DNA of 33,620 nucleotides, taken from the NCBI GenBank assembly GCA_903825275.1, contig CAIKAA010000272.1, positions 1 through 33,620 on the forward strand, written 5' to 3'. Made by a program: the position numbers and the translations under genes. The notes below the pieces were generated by a model. The model ran no database searches. It worked only from the letters and a program-made list of their open reading frames with translations, and was not told the origin of the DNA. Positions within the stretch are counted from its first letter, which is position 1. Each line of letters begins with the position of its first letter. The DNA comes from an uncultured Fibrobacterota bacterium. GTDB taxonomy: Bacteria; Fibrobacterota; Fibrobacteria; UBA5070. This document shows positions 8,304 through 16,361 of this stretch, in pieces.

Positions 8304-8753
8304 TTATCTATGAATGAAAATGCAACTGCTATCGGTCCGCACGAGGACCTTCACGCTGTCTCGGACTTGCCAAAAATAAAAGTAGCGACCCGTTGGGCAA
8401 GATTCTCCGGACGCATTTTTTCCGTTCCAGATGACACCCAGCTTGGTGGTATCTACGGTGCTGGGAGTATCATAGCTTGATTGGAGATAACCTTCGAGAT
8501 TCACTTGGAATCTGCCCGAGGAATCGAATACAGAAACCACGACAGAATAGGGGTTTTTGACGCCGGTCGAAATTCCTGTGACAGGATCTGACATAATCCG
8601 GCTCGCCGCATTGGTGTCCGGACACGAAGCCTTCAACTTAGCAGAAATGGGCCGTGATGCAGGTGACGAGGGAGCTTGGGTCGCGGCATCCTCGGAGCAA
8701 GATCCAAGCACCAACAATCCAAATGCGCCAATGGCTATTTGCTTCAAGTTCAT
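8304..8753 (-). CDS. Lipoprotein with FlgD-like Ig domain
   Basis: 149 aa from the ATG at 8753, which has GAGGA eight bases upstream. Lipobox LVLGSC at residues ~15-20 marks Cys20 as the lipidated residue, followed by a Ser/Pro/Ala-rich linker. The C-terminal half is a FlgD/T9SS-type Ig module: PYSVVVSVFDSSGRFQV, then GVIWNGKNASGESCPTGRYF, which matches the W-x-G-x-[DN]-x-x-G-x-x-[VC]-x-x-G-x-Y-x-Y hallmark. Two Cys (in KASCPDTN and GESCPTG) may pair. Such modules usually serve envelope structure or protein-protein contacts. Confidence 0.8.
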   Translation of the reverse strand: MNLKQIAIGAFGLLVLGSCSEDAATQAPSSPASRPISAKLKASCPDTNAASRIMSDPVTGISTGVKNPYSVVVSVFDSSGRFQVNLEGYLQSSYDTPSTVDTTKLGVIWNGKNASGESCPTGRYFYFWQVRDSVKVLVRTDSSCIFIHR

Positions 8754-9079
8754 CGGGAAGTCCTCAAAGTTGAAAAGGGGGGGGGACAGAATGGGAGTCC
8801 AAAAGATAACCAAAGCGCAACCCGGTTTCACCCCGAGCGGACGAACTCTACCTGAGAACTCATCACCACGATCACTGGAGTGAAACCCTGGATTTGGCTT
8901 AGGACGCCTTTCGGCGACAAATACAGATACACCTTCACTTTGTGAAAGGGAGGTTGAATTTTCTGGTCCCTGAAGCGTTTGCTCCTCTAAGGACCGGAAA
9001 CCTTCCTCTCGCCGCAGCATGGCCCCCCCCAAACAACACCTTGCCCCCCGATGCGTAAAAATCGGATACTCCCCAGTGA
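8754..9079. other. Gene-free divergent intergenic region
   Basis: 326 bp between the lipoprotein (minus) and the kinase (plus). It contains homopolymer runs G9 (8777-8785) and C8 (9023-9030) and a small dyad TTCAC-TTT-GTGAA (8934-8946) that could be an operator. No convincing -35/-10 pair and no RNA gene seen. Confidence 0.5.
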
Positions 9080-10075
9080 ATGGAACGGTCCACCTTTGGG
9101 CGCTACAAGATCCTGGGGCTGCTGGGAGAAGGGGGAATGGCGCAGGTGTTCCTAGCCGAAGACCCGATGCTGCACCGTTGTGTGGCCTTGAAGGTGATGC
9201 GCTCGGGAATGGCGATGAAGCCCGAATGGATCCAGCGATTCCACAGTGAAGCCTCGAACGTGGCGCGGTTGGGCAACCCCCACATCGTGCAAGTCCACGA
9301 CATGGGAAACCAAGACGGCAGCGAGTTTTTGGTGATGGAGTTTCAGGATCGCGGCAGTATCGAAGGGATCGCCCTTCGCCAGGGAGGTGTTCTTGATCCT
9401 GTGTCCGTCGCCTGCATCGCGGTCCAATCGGCAGAAGGCCTGCGCGCCGCCCACGAAGCGGGAGTGATCCACCGCGATGTCAAGCCCGACAACCTGTTGA
9501 TCTCGCGCCAAGGCGTGGTGAAAGTGGCCGATTTTGGCATCGCGCGCTTGCAAGGCGATTCCTCACTCACCCAAGCGGGCACGGCCATGGGATCGCCTTT
9601 GTACATGTCGCCCGAACAGGTGGACGGAGGGACCCTGACCGGCGCGTCCGATGTTTTCTCGTTGGCCTCCAGCATCTTTCGGATCGCCACCGGCAACCCG
9701 CCCGTCGAATCCGAGCACGTCCACGGAATCATGTGGCGGATCGCCAGCCAAGATATGCCCGAATTGCGTGCCATCAACACCGCGATTCCCCGTGGCCTTT
9801 CCGACCTAGTCAAACGGATGCACCACCGCAAGCTCGACAAGCGCCCCAGCATGGAAGAATTCTCCCGCGACCTGCGCCAGTGGCTGGCGAGCGTCGGTGT
9901 GCTCGATCCCGCCGAACACCTGAGGCATGCCCTGGGCTTTCCTCAAGCCTCCGCACTGCGGCCCGCCACCGGGACACATTCTGTCGCCAATGGGACCATT
10001 CCCAAAAAGGGAGCAACGGCCTTTATCGCCGAGGCGCTGGGCTGGTTCAAGCAAAAATTCGCGAAGGCGGGTTAA
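9080..10075 (+). CDS. Cytosolic Hanks-type Ser/Thr protein kinase
   Basis: 331 aa. Full kinase core: Gly loop LGEGGMAQV (~15-23), VALK lysine (~38), HRDVKPDN catalytic loop (~130-137), DFG (~151), the SPE form of APE in PLYMSPEQ, and D-V-F-S-L-A in subdomain IX. A complete catalytic set, so an active kinase is expected. No transmembrane helix or PASTA/TPR sensor; the ~60-residue tail is low-complexity and may be a linker to a partner. Substrate unknown. The ATG has a poor Shine-Dalgarno but the kinase domain begins straight after it. Confidence 0.92.
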   Translation: MERSTFGRYKILGLLGEGGMAQVFLAEDPMLHRCVALKVMRSGMAMKPEWIQRFHSEASNVARLGNPHIVQVHDMGNQDGSEFLVMEFQDRGSIEGIALRQGGVLDPVSVACIAVQSAEGLRAAHEAGVIHRDVKPDNLLISRQGVVKVADFGIARLQGDSSLTQAGTAMGSPLYMSPEQVDGGTLTGASDVFSLASSIFRIATGNPPVESEHVHGIMWRIASQDMPELRAINTAIPRGLSDLVKRMHHRKLDKRPSMEEFSRDLRQWLASVGVLDPAEHLRHALGFPQASALRPATGTHSVANGTIPKKGATAFIAEALGWFKQKFAKAG

Positions 10076-10195
10076 GGGCTCAGATCATCCCGACGGGAAC
10101 AATCGTCACGTTTTCCGTCAAGGGCAAGGATTGGCTAGCCAGGCAAATCAGGGCGCCGTGGCCGAGAGGGCAAATTCGATTTGGATAAGCTTAAA

Positions 10196-10235
10196 CTTCG
10201 GCCAATTCTAAAGTCCACTTACAGATTGGCCGAAG
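10196..10235. repeat. Long hairpin between convergent genes
   Basis: Perfect 11-bp inverted repeat CTTCGGCCAAT / ATTGGCCGAAG with an 18-nt loop, between the kinase (plus) and the DUF1456 gene (minus). No T-tract on either strand, so not a textbook intrinsic terminator; could still stabilise or end either transcript. Confidence 0.5.
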
Positions 10236-10296
10236 AATTGCCGCCAATTCACCAAGCTTCCATTGGGCCGAACGCCGGCCCTGTCCCTGGGGAGGC

Positions 10297-10764
10297 TCAG
10301 CCCCGCGATAGCTCCACGCCGTGCAAGAACGCTTCCAGGACGGGGTCCGAGCAGACCTTGTAGTGCTTGTGGCCCTTCTTGCGAAAGATCGCCGAGAAGT
10401 CGTTCTTTTCCAAATACACGTCGGAATGCTGGAGCAGGATCTGGATGTCTTCTTCGTGCAGGTCCAGCGCGATGCGCAATTTCTTGAAGACGTCGCTGTT
10501 GTCCAAAGTCGTGTCGGGGACTGTTCCGGCCACGGACTTTTTAGGATTGGGCCCGCGGCGGTCGATGATCAATCCCTCCAGAAAAGCCAAAACGGCCCGG
10601 TTGGGGCATTTCAGATACCCTTCTTCGGTGGGTGATTCGACCAAAAACCCACCGAGCATTTCGGGAGTGACGGTGTAGTCCCCTTTTTCAAAAATCCGCC
10701 CCATGTCAGATTCGGTCAATGCCAGGGACATCTGGATCTTCTTCAGCACCACGTTGGTCTTCAT
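10297..10764 (-). CDS. DUF1456 family protein (YehS-like)
   Basis: 155 aa from the ATG at 10764, matching the ~156 aa of E. coli YehS; a TTG at 10830 would add 22 non-conserved residues. Two tandem copies of the DUF1456 repeat are visible: VLKKIQMSLALTESDMGRIF ... CPNRAVLAFLEGLIIDRRG and VFKKLRIALDLHEEDIQILL ... CSDPVLEAFLHGVEL. The family is cytosolic and functionally uncharacterised. It lies 93 bp after a small gene in the rpoN cluster, same strand, and may be read from the same transcript. Confidence 0.88.
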   Translation of the reverse strand: MKTNVVLKKIQMSLALTESDMGRIFEKGDYTVTPEMLGGFLVESPTEEGYLKCPNRAVLAFLEGLIIDRRGPNPKKSVAGTVPDTTLDNSDVFKKLRIALDLHEEDIQILLQHSDVYLEKNDFSAIFRKKGHKHYKVCSDPVLEAFLHGVELSRG

Positions 10765-10857
10765 GGAGGTAAATCTAGGTACCCAGGTCAGGCTGGACCG
10801 AATTGTTTCCCGATCCAGCTGGACCGGCAAATCGTCGCAGTCACCGGATAGAAGACA

Positions 10858-11085
10858 TCACGGAATTTCGAACGTCGTGCCAGGTGGGAGGTAGCGTGAT
10901 GGGGGAAGTTTCTTGATTTCAACCCAAGTTCCATCCGGGAAGGTTTCGATCAACATTCCGTCCCTGGCCTCCAAGACCGAATGCCCCGCCGCCAGCGCTT
11001 TCCAATAGGCGATCTTTGTTGCCGCCGCGGAAAGCTCGGGTATTTGCTGTTCCAGGAAATCCAACGCGGCCTCTGGGTCGATCAT
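10858..11085 (-). CDS. Small hypothetical protein downstream of rpoN
   Basis: 75 aa, not recognised. Predicted helical first half (PEAALDFLEQQIPELSAAATKIAYWKALAAG), then a short beta segment (MLIETFPDGTWVEIKKL) and a Pro-rich end. AGGGA precedes the ATG directly. It starts 17 bp after the rpoN stop, so it is almost certainly co-transcribed with it. Not HPF, PTS-Ntr or any usual rpoN neighbour. Confidence 0.7.
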   Translation of the reverse strand: MIDPEAALDFLEQQIPELSAAATKIAYWKALAAGHSVLEARDGMLIETFPDGTWVEIKKLPPSRYLPPGTTFEIP

Positions 11086-11102
11086 TCCCTGAACATACTC
11101 TC

Positions 11103-12572
11103 TCAGAATTTTCGACGCATCCTGGCCGGGAGGATTCCCATCAAGTCGCGGTATTTGGCCACCGTGCGGCGGGCCACGTGGAGGCTCTTTTCTTCCAGGA
11201 CGTCGACAATTTTTTGGTCGGAAAGGGGCTCGGACGGATCTTCAGCTTCAATCAGCCGTTTGATGGCTTCGCGCGCTTCCACCGAGCTGATTTCGGTGCC
11301 GTCTTCCTGGGTCACCGAGGCCGAAAAGAAGGCCTTGAGTTCAAACACACCGTGAGGGGTCTGCACGTACTTCTCGTTGGTGACGCGGCTGACGGTGCTG
11401 ATGTGCATCTTCACCTTGTCGGCGATGTCTTGGAGCACCAACGGCTTCAAATGTCCCGGTCCCTCTTCGAAAAACTCGCTTTGTGATTCCAAGATCGCGT
11501 GCATCACCTTGAGCATGGTGCCCTTGCGTTGCTCGATGGAGCGCAAGAGCCAGGTTGCGGAATTCAGCTTGTCGCGGACGTATTTCTTCTCTTCACTGGA
11601 TGCTTTGGACCCGCGCCGCACCATGTCTTGGTAGCTGCGGCTCACCCGCAAGGAGGGCACCGTCTTGTCGTTGAAACCCACGTACCAAAATCCGTCGGGG
11701 CCGCGATCGACCACCAGGTCTGGCACCACCGTAGGCGCTTGGGGCGAAGACAATTGCCGCCCGGGACGGGGCTCCAGTTGGCCGATTTCCTTGATCGCGG
11801 ATTGGACGTCTTCAGGAGTGCAATCGAGGCGTCGTGCGATGGTCGGGATCTTGAGCTTCTGCAACAGACCAAAACAGTCGTGAACCACTTTCCAGGGAAT
11901 CGAATCGCGCAACCCGATGCGGGAAAGTTGGATCAACAGGCATTCGCGCAAATCGCGTGCGCCAATCCCCGCCGGGTCAAGCCACTGCAGAACCGACAGC
12001 GCTTCTTCCCAGGTCGGATCGTCGAGTCCCAGCTTGGCTTGGGCTTCTTCCTTGGTGGCTTCCAAAAAGCCGTTTTCGTTCAGGTTTCCGATCAACCACT
12101 CCACGGCAGGACGTAAAGCTGGATCAAAGCGTTTTTCGTCGAGCTGTTCCAGTAGAGTTTCTTCCATGCTCTTTTGGTGGACCGGCACCCGCTCGAAACG
12201 TTCGTCCGGGTCGGATCGCTCTTCGGACATGTGGCCGCCCAAATCGAATCCATCGTCGAAATAGGCTTCCCAATCGATCTCGGTATGCTCTTCCTGGGAG
12301 CTGGCAACTTGCGGTTCATCGGGCTTTTCATCGGCTTCGGGATCGCGCTCTTCGGGTCGTTCCTCGGGTCGTTCCTCGCGCTCCGACCCATCGACCAATT
12401 CCGGCTCGGGACCGTCGTCCAGTTCCAGGACCGGATTGATTTCCATCTCCTGCTTGATCAGCATTTCCAATTCGAGAGCCGAGACCTGCAACAGCTTGAG
12501 CGACTGGATCATCTGCGGAGAGAGCTTTTGCTCCATCCGCATGTCCATCGAAAGACCAAATCCCAAATTCAT
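11103..12572 (-). CDS. rpoN: RNA polymerase sigma-54 factor
   Basis: 489 aa, usual length. Region I begins MNLGFGLSMDMRMEQKLSPQ and continues with the Gln/Leu-rich QMIQSLKLLQVSALELEMLI. Region II is a long acidic stretch (residues ~50-110). The core-binding domain follows, and the C-terminus has the HTH (MHISTVSRVTNEKYVQTPHG) and the RpoN box ARRTVAKYRDLMGI, which binds the -24 element. Sigma-54 requires AAA+ activators; none is encoded nearby. Start overlaps the upstream cNMP-binding gene's stop as ATGA, so the two are translationally coupled. Confidence 0.97.
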   Translation of the reverse strand: MNLGFGLSMDMRMEQKLSPQMIQSLKLLQVSALELEMLIKQEMEINPVLELDDGPEPELVDGSEREERPEERPEERDPEADEKPDEPQVASSQEEHTEIDWEAYFDDGFDLGGHMSEERSDPDERFERVPVHQKSMEETLLEQLDEKRFDPALRPAVEWLIGNLNENGFLEATKEEAQAKLGLDDPTWEEALSVLQWLDPAGIGARDLRECLLIQLSRIGLRDSIPWKVVHDCFGLLQKLKIPTIARRLDCTPEDVQSAIKEIGQLEPRPGRQLSSPQAPTVVPDLVVDRGPDGFWYVGFNDKTVPSLRVSRSYQDMVRRGSKASSEEKKYVRDKLNSATWLLRSIEQRKGTMLKVMHAILESQSEFFEEGPGHLKPLVLQDIADKVKMHISTVSRVTNEKYVQTPHGVFELKAFFSASVTQEDGTEISSVEAREAIKRLIEAEDPSEPLSDQKIVDVLEEKSLHVARRTVAKYRDLMGILPARMRRKF

Positions 12573-13333
12573 GAGCCCATCCGCAAAAGCCGTATGGCGA
12601 GTTCAGGGTGAAAACGAAAGACGTCCGACGGGTGGTCACAGGACCATTTGAGCAAAAAGGATCCAGCACTGACTTCGACGGTGCGCGACCAGCGGCCTTG
12701 ACGGAAAAAATTCATCGGATCGATGAATCCATCGCTGTCGGTCTCGATTTCGGTTCGGGCACCGCCCGCCCGGACTTCGTGAAGGATTCCCGCGGGGCAT
12801 TGCCACAATTCATCCGCCAAATCGCCTTCGCGCAACAGGATCCGATTTTGGCGCACCATCTCGCGCACCACCGGAGGATCGAGGGCCTTGGTCAGTTCTT
12901 TGACACGGGAGTTGGCATCGCGAAGACGCTCGACCAATTTCAGATTCAACAATCGGGCGAGATCGGGGAAGTCGCGGAAAATGGGCTCGAAGGAGCGCCC
13001 TTCCAAGCGAATCACGGTGCTGCCGCCGCTGGAGCGGATGGTCGCGGACCGCTTGCCATCCAGCATGTGGCTCATTTCCCCGAAGGGAACCATCTGGTCG
13101 GATTCCGACTTGTTCGAAAGAACTTTCAGCACATGCCGCGAGCCTTCGGACATTTCTTGTTCGACGACCAAGGAACCTTCTTCCAAGAAGTAGATGGAAT
13201 CATCCAACGCACCCTCTTGGACCACGACATCTCCGTCCAGGAAACGGTAGCGGGTGACCCATTCTGGGTAGGCTTGGGCCAGTTGGGCAAGTGCCGGGCT
13301 CTTGGGCCGAGGGTCTTCGTGTAGGTCTGCCAT
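12569..13333 (-). CDS. Cyclic-nucleotide-binding-domain protein coupled to rpoN
   Basis: 254 aa from the ATG at 13333. Residues ~25-135 form a CRP/PKA-type cNMP-binding beta-roll: RYRFLDGDVVVQEGALDDSI, YFLEEGSLVVEQE, PFGEMSHMLDGKRSATIRS, with FGE-x-x at the phosphate-cassette position and KRSATIRS in place of R-x-A. A second, weaker roll may follow (NRILLREGDLADELWQCPAG). There is no HTH, so it is not a CRP-type DNA-binding regulator. Ligand unknown. First gene of the rpoN cluster; 100 bp separate it from the divergent Wzi-like gene. Confidence 0.8.
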   Translation of the reverse strand: MADLHEDPRPKSPALAQLAQAYPEWVTRYRFLDGDVVVQEGALDDSIYFLEEGSLVVEQEMSEGSRHVLKVLSNKSESDQMVPFGEMSHMLDGKRSATIRSSGGSTVIRLEGRSFEPIFRDFPDLARLLNLKLVERLRDANSRVKELTKALDPPVVREMVRQNRILLREGDLADELWQCPAGILHEVRAGGARTEIETDSDGFIDPMNFFRQGRWSRTVEVSAGSFLLKWSCDHPSDVFRFHPELAIRLLRMGS

Positions 13334-13433
13334 CTGCGTCAAGGATAACACGCTCCAGCGTTCATCCGGAAGCGTTTTCACACTCGGCCCGGTTTTTGTT
13401 TGACCCGGCGTTTTCGAAGTAACTTGGGAACAA

Positions 13434-15041
13434 ATGACCTTTCGTCGACTTGGCTGGCCCCTCTTCCTATCTTCCTTTGCCGCCGCCTCGGTCTTGCCCT
13501 CGCTGCCGCTGGATGCCCCCGAAACCACCTTGTTGGATCGGCTCGATGGAACTGGTGGTTGCCGACTTCCACCGCGCCGTCCGTGGCCTGGAGAAGCGGT
13601 CGTTGCCTGCATCGATTCGCTCTTGGCGTCTCCCTCAACCCATCCCGACGACAAGGCACGTTTGGCCCTGTTTCGAAGCCGTTTGGCGTTGCGTGATCCG
13701 GGAAGCGAAACGGGTCGTTGGATGTGGAGCGAGAATTCGGATCGGATCGCGTTTGACATCGGGGCTACGGGGTATGCCCATGCGATCGACCGCAAGGTGG
13801 CGATCGGCGCCAAATTGAACGATTCGTTGAATCGGGACGATTTGGTTGGGTTGCGCGTGCGTCCCCGGGTGGACGTGCTGTTGGGTGACGATCTCGTGAT
13901 GTGGTCGCGACCACGGCAGTTGGTGGAGCTGTCCGACCAGCACCGCTGGCTCAAGACGTCGGATCCCCAACACGGCATCTATCAAACCGCTTTGTTTGGC
14001 AAGGCCGGCGAAATGGGCCGCGCCCGCACCAATGATTGGATTGAAGGCGCCGTTGAATTCCAAACTCGGCTAGGGCGCTTCACGGCAGGGCTGACTCCGC
14101 TGGAATGGGGCGATCTCCCCATCGAACCGCTGATGCTTTCGGGAAACACCGAATCGATTCCGCTGGTGGAAGTCACCCAGTCCATCGGCCCCATCGAAGC
14201 CACCCTGCTGGCCGGGCGGTTGATGGGGGACACCTGGGAGGAACGCCGCTACCTCTACGCCCATCGCTTTGCCTGGAACCACCCGAATTGGACTTTGGGA
14301 TGGTCGGAAATGGTCCTTTCCATCGACCGCGATCTGGAGCCATTGTATTTGGTTCCCGTCTTCCCCTTTCTCTTTACCGAACATTACTTGGGCGATCCCG
14401 ACAACAAGCAGATGGATTTCGACCTGTCGTGGCGCCCCGTTCCGGGACTCGAAGCCTCCAGTGAGTTGTTTTTGGACGACCTCCAGAACTACTTGGGTTT
14501 TTTTTCCAACGGGTGGGGCAACAAGTGGGCTCTGGCCCTTGGGCTCAAGGCTTCGGGCTGGACCGGCGCGGGGAGTCTGGACAAGTTCCAAGCCCAGCGC
14601 GTCGAGCCTTGGACCCAAACCGCATCGAGTTCCATCATTCCTGAAGCGCCCTCCAATCTCCCGGTCCACTTTGGCAAACCTCTGGGCAATTCCCGAGGCC
14701 CGAATTCCGCGAGCCTCGCATGGGTCCACAGACAGGATCTGTCCAAGAACTGGTCTTGGAACGGCGGTCTTTCCGCCTTGTGGAAAGGCATTACGCCAGG
14801 CTCGTCCATTTATGACAGAAATTGGCGCGACTCTTCGGGGACCTGGGTGGTTGCCTATCCGACCAAGCAGTGGCTTTCTGGAGACCTGATCGACGCCCAA
14901 GAAGTTTCTGGCGGAGTGGAATGGCGTTTCCAAGCGGGCTGGCGATGGGCCGCCACCGGCACCTTCACCCGCCAAAGTGCGCCAGGATCTTCGGTTGGCT
15001 TCCATCCCGGATTTTCCACCGAGGTCAGTTACCATGAATAA
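13434..15041 (+). CDS. Wzi-like capsule-assembly outer-membrane barrel
   Basis: 535 aa. Signal peptide MTFRRLGWPLFLSSFAAASV, an ~80-residue N-terminal helical segment, then a large beta-barrel. Features of the Caps_assemb_Wzi family: RRYLYAHRFAWNHPNWTLGW, a GWSEMVLSIDRDLEPLYLVP stretch, then LGDPDNKQMDFDLSWRPVPG and SSELFLDDLQNY. In E. coli Wzi anchors capsule to the outer membrane; relatives occur widely outside capsule loci. No glycosyltransferases or wza/wzc lie in this window, so a capsule role is only inferred. Its stop overlaps the start of the next gene by 8 bp. Confidence 0.8.
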   Translation: MTFRRLGWPLFLSSFAAASVLPSLPLDAPETTLLDRLDGTGGCRLPPRRPWPGEAVVACIDSLLASPSTHPDDKARLALFRSRLALRDPGSETGRWMWSENSDRIAFDIGATGYAHAIDRKVAIGAKLNDSLNRDDLVGLRVRPRVDVLLGDDLVMWSRPRQLVELSDQHRWLKTSDPQHGIYQTALFGKAGEMGRARTNDWIEGAVEFQTRLGRFTAGLTPLEWGDLPIEPLMLSGNTESIPLVEVTQSIGPIEATLLAGRLMGDTWEERRYLYAHRFAWNHPNWTLGWSEMVLSIDRDLEPLYLVPVFPFLFTEHYLGDPDNKQMDFDLSWRPVPGLEASSELFLDDLQNYLGFFSNGWGNKWALALGLKASGWTGAGSLDKFQAQRVEPWTQTASSSIIPEAPSNLPVHFGKPLGNSRGPNSASLAWVHRQDLSKNWSWNGGLSALWKGITPGSSIYDRNWRDSSGTWVVAYPTKQWLSGDLIDAQEVSGGVEWRFQAGWRWAATGTFTRQSAPGSSVGFHPGFSTEVSYHE

Positions 15042-15744
15042 AATCCTTCTCGGACTGTTCACGTTTGCCGCTTTCTCGTGGGCATCGCCCAAGCACGACA
15101 CCCTCAAGGCGTCGGATGGCTCCAAGGCCGGACTTTGGGTCCCCAAATCCAAACACAAGCTCCCGCTGGTGATTTGGCTCCACGGCGGGATCGGGGCCAA
15201 CAATCCCGCCAAAGGCCTGGCTGCCGCAGCCAACATGGCGGTGACCTGGGCGGATTCTGGGGCCTTCGCGCTATTGGCCCCCTCGGCTTGGCCCGCCAGT
15301 CCTTGGTGGTCGGACGACGCCGCGAAGCGAGTGGCCGAATTTGTCGAACAGGCCGGAAGGAAACCTGGAATCGACGCCTCGCGCATCCTTCTTTCGGGAG
15401 CTTCCGATGGGGGATCAGGCGCCCTTTGGCTCGCCAGCGCTTTGCGGGGGAAATGGACCAAGCGACTGAAGGGAATGGCGATCTGGTCGGCCGACCCCGA
15501 TGTGATGGTCCAGCAAGGAATCTCTTGGAACCCCGCCTCGCTCAAAGGCTTGCCGTTGCGATGGACCGCTGGGGGACACGACCGTCTGTACTCGCTCGAC
15601 CGCGTCCATTTCTGGTGGGAGCAATGCCAAGCCGCCGGGCTTGTGTTGGATCCGCACGAAAACCCCACTGCCGACCACGACCTGCAATTCCACGGCCCGG
15701 ATTTGGCGCTGTTCCCGGCGTGGGTGCGAAAGACGGCTCGGTAA
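15034..15744 (+). CDS. Secreted alpha/beta hydrolase (esterase-like)
   Basis: 236 aa from the ATG at 15034, with GAGG nine bases upstream and an 8-bp overlap with the barrel gene. Signal peptide MNKILLGLFTFAAFSWA. Alpha/beta-hydrolase marks: oxyanion-hole HGG in PLVIWLHGGIG (~47-57), nucleophile elbow GASDGG (Ser ~128), likely acid Asp in GGHDRLYS (~190) and His in ADHDLQFHG. Resembles PHB-depolymerase/acetyl-xylan-esterase-like carboxylesterases. Translational coupling to a Wzi-like barrel suggests the two act together at the envelope, perhaps on an acylated polysaccharide (inference). Confidence 0.82.
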   Translation: MNKILLGLFTFAAFSWASPKHDTLKASDGSKAGLWVPKSKHKLPLVIWLHGGIGANNPAKGLAAAANMAVTWADSGAFALLAPSAWPASPWWSDDAAKRVAEFVEQAGRKPGIDASRILLSGASDGGSGALWLASALRGKWTKRLKGMAIWSADPDVMVQQGISWNPASLKGLPLRWTAGGHDRLYSLDRVHFWWEQCQAAGLVLDPHENPTADHDLQFHGPDLALFPAWVRKTAR

Positions 15745-16290
15745 GGAGCCGAACCCTCAAGCGATGGTCGGGCGAATTTTGCGGATGTGCCTTCCGCGTC
15801 GCGGACAGAATTTGACAGGATCGATTTTGCGAACCTCGCGTTTTTTTGGGGCCTAACGGGCCCTGTGTTTTTTCGGAGCCTTCGGCTCCGAGGGATTTTC
15901 TGGGGGTCCACCCCCAGACCCGGCCCAAGGGGGCTTGCACGAGCCCCCTTGGAGAACCCCACGTGCCAGGGCTATCGCCCTTGGATCCCAAAGAGCGGCG
16001 GACGTGGGAAGGTTGTGAAGAGCTCCATCGTCGGCGCGCCCGCCTGCTTGCCTGCGGCAAGACGGCGGGGATGTGACAGATTCGCTTATGGTAATGGAGT
16101 AACGGCGGGGATGTTGCCGGTTCTTGTAGGGCAGTGAAAGGTGCGCTGTCGTAAAACCATTCCCCTCTCCATGACGAGGTAGAGGGGTGCCGACGCATGT
16201 CGGCGGGGTGAGGCGCTAGAGAGCGGCAGTCTGGCGGGGATGTGGGAGAGTTGTTTCGGTTGGAACAATCGCGAGTGAGAGGAATTTGAC
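15745..16290. repeat. Gene-free block dense in hairpins and short repeats
   Basis: No supportable ORF. Successive inverted repeats: GGGCC-taacg-GGCCC (about 15848-15862), CGGAGCC-TTC-GGCTCCG (15874-15890), TGGGGGTCCACCCCCA (15901-15916), an 11-bp perfect stem CCAAGGGGGCT/AGCCCCCTTGG (15925-15952), CCAGGGC-tatc-GCCCTTGG (about 15966-15983) and CCTCT/AGAGG near 16164-16187. Further on, the motif GGCGGGGATGT occurs three times (16064, 16104, 16233). Likely extragenic palindromic sequence, possibly transcribed as structured RNA; the first hairpins could also end the hydrolase transcript. Confidence 0.65.
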
Positions 16291-16316
16291 TGTGCGGTGA
16301 GGATTTATAAAGTTCT

Positions 16317-16355
16317 ATATATGATATATTCTACCAATATTTATATCCTATATAA
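16317..16355. promoter_or_regulatory. AT-rich dyads before hipBA, probable operator
   Basis: The 60 bp before the second hip locus are extremely AT-rich in a G+C-rich genome. Two perfect dyads are present: ATATAT-G-ATATAT (16317-16329) and TTATAT-CCT-ATATAA (16341-16355), the latter ending 6 bp before the antitoxin ATG. Position and symmetry fit autorepression by HipB; AT-rich -10-like hexamers overlap them. Confidence 0.55.
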
Positions 16356-16361
16356 GACATT

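Noticed and set aside
14070-15962. Minus-strand 630-codon ORF opposite the Wzi-like and hydrolase genes.
   Set aside because: Shadow frame; both plus-strand genes have signal peptides, motifs and Shine-Dalgarno sites.
15845-16243. CRISPR array suggested by repeated short elements.
   Set aside because: The hairpins differ in sequence and the GGCGGGGATGT copies are only 11 bp and unevenly spaced; no cas genes.
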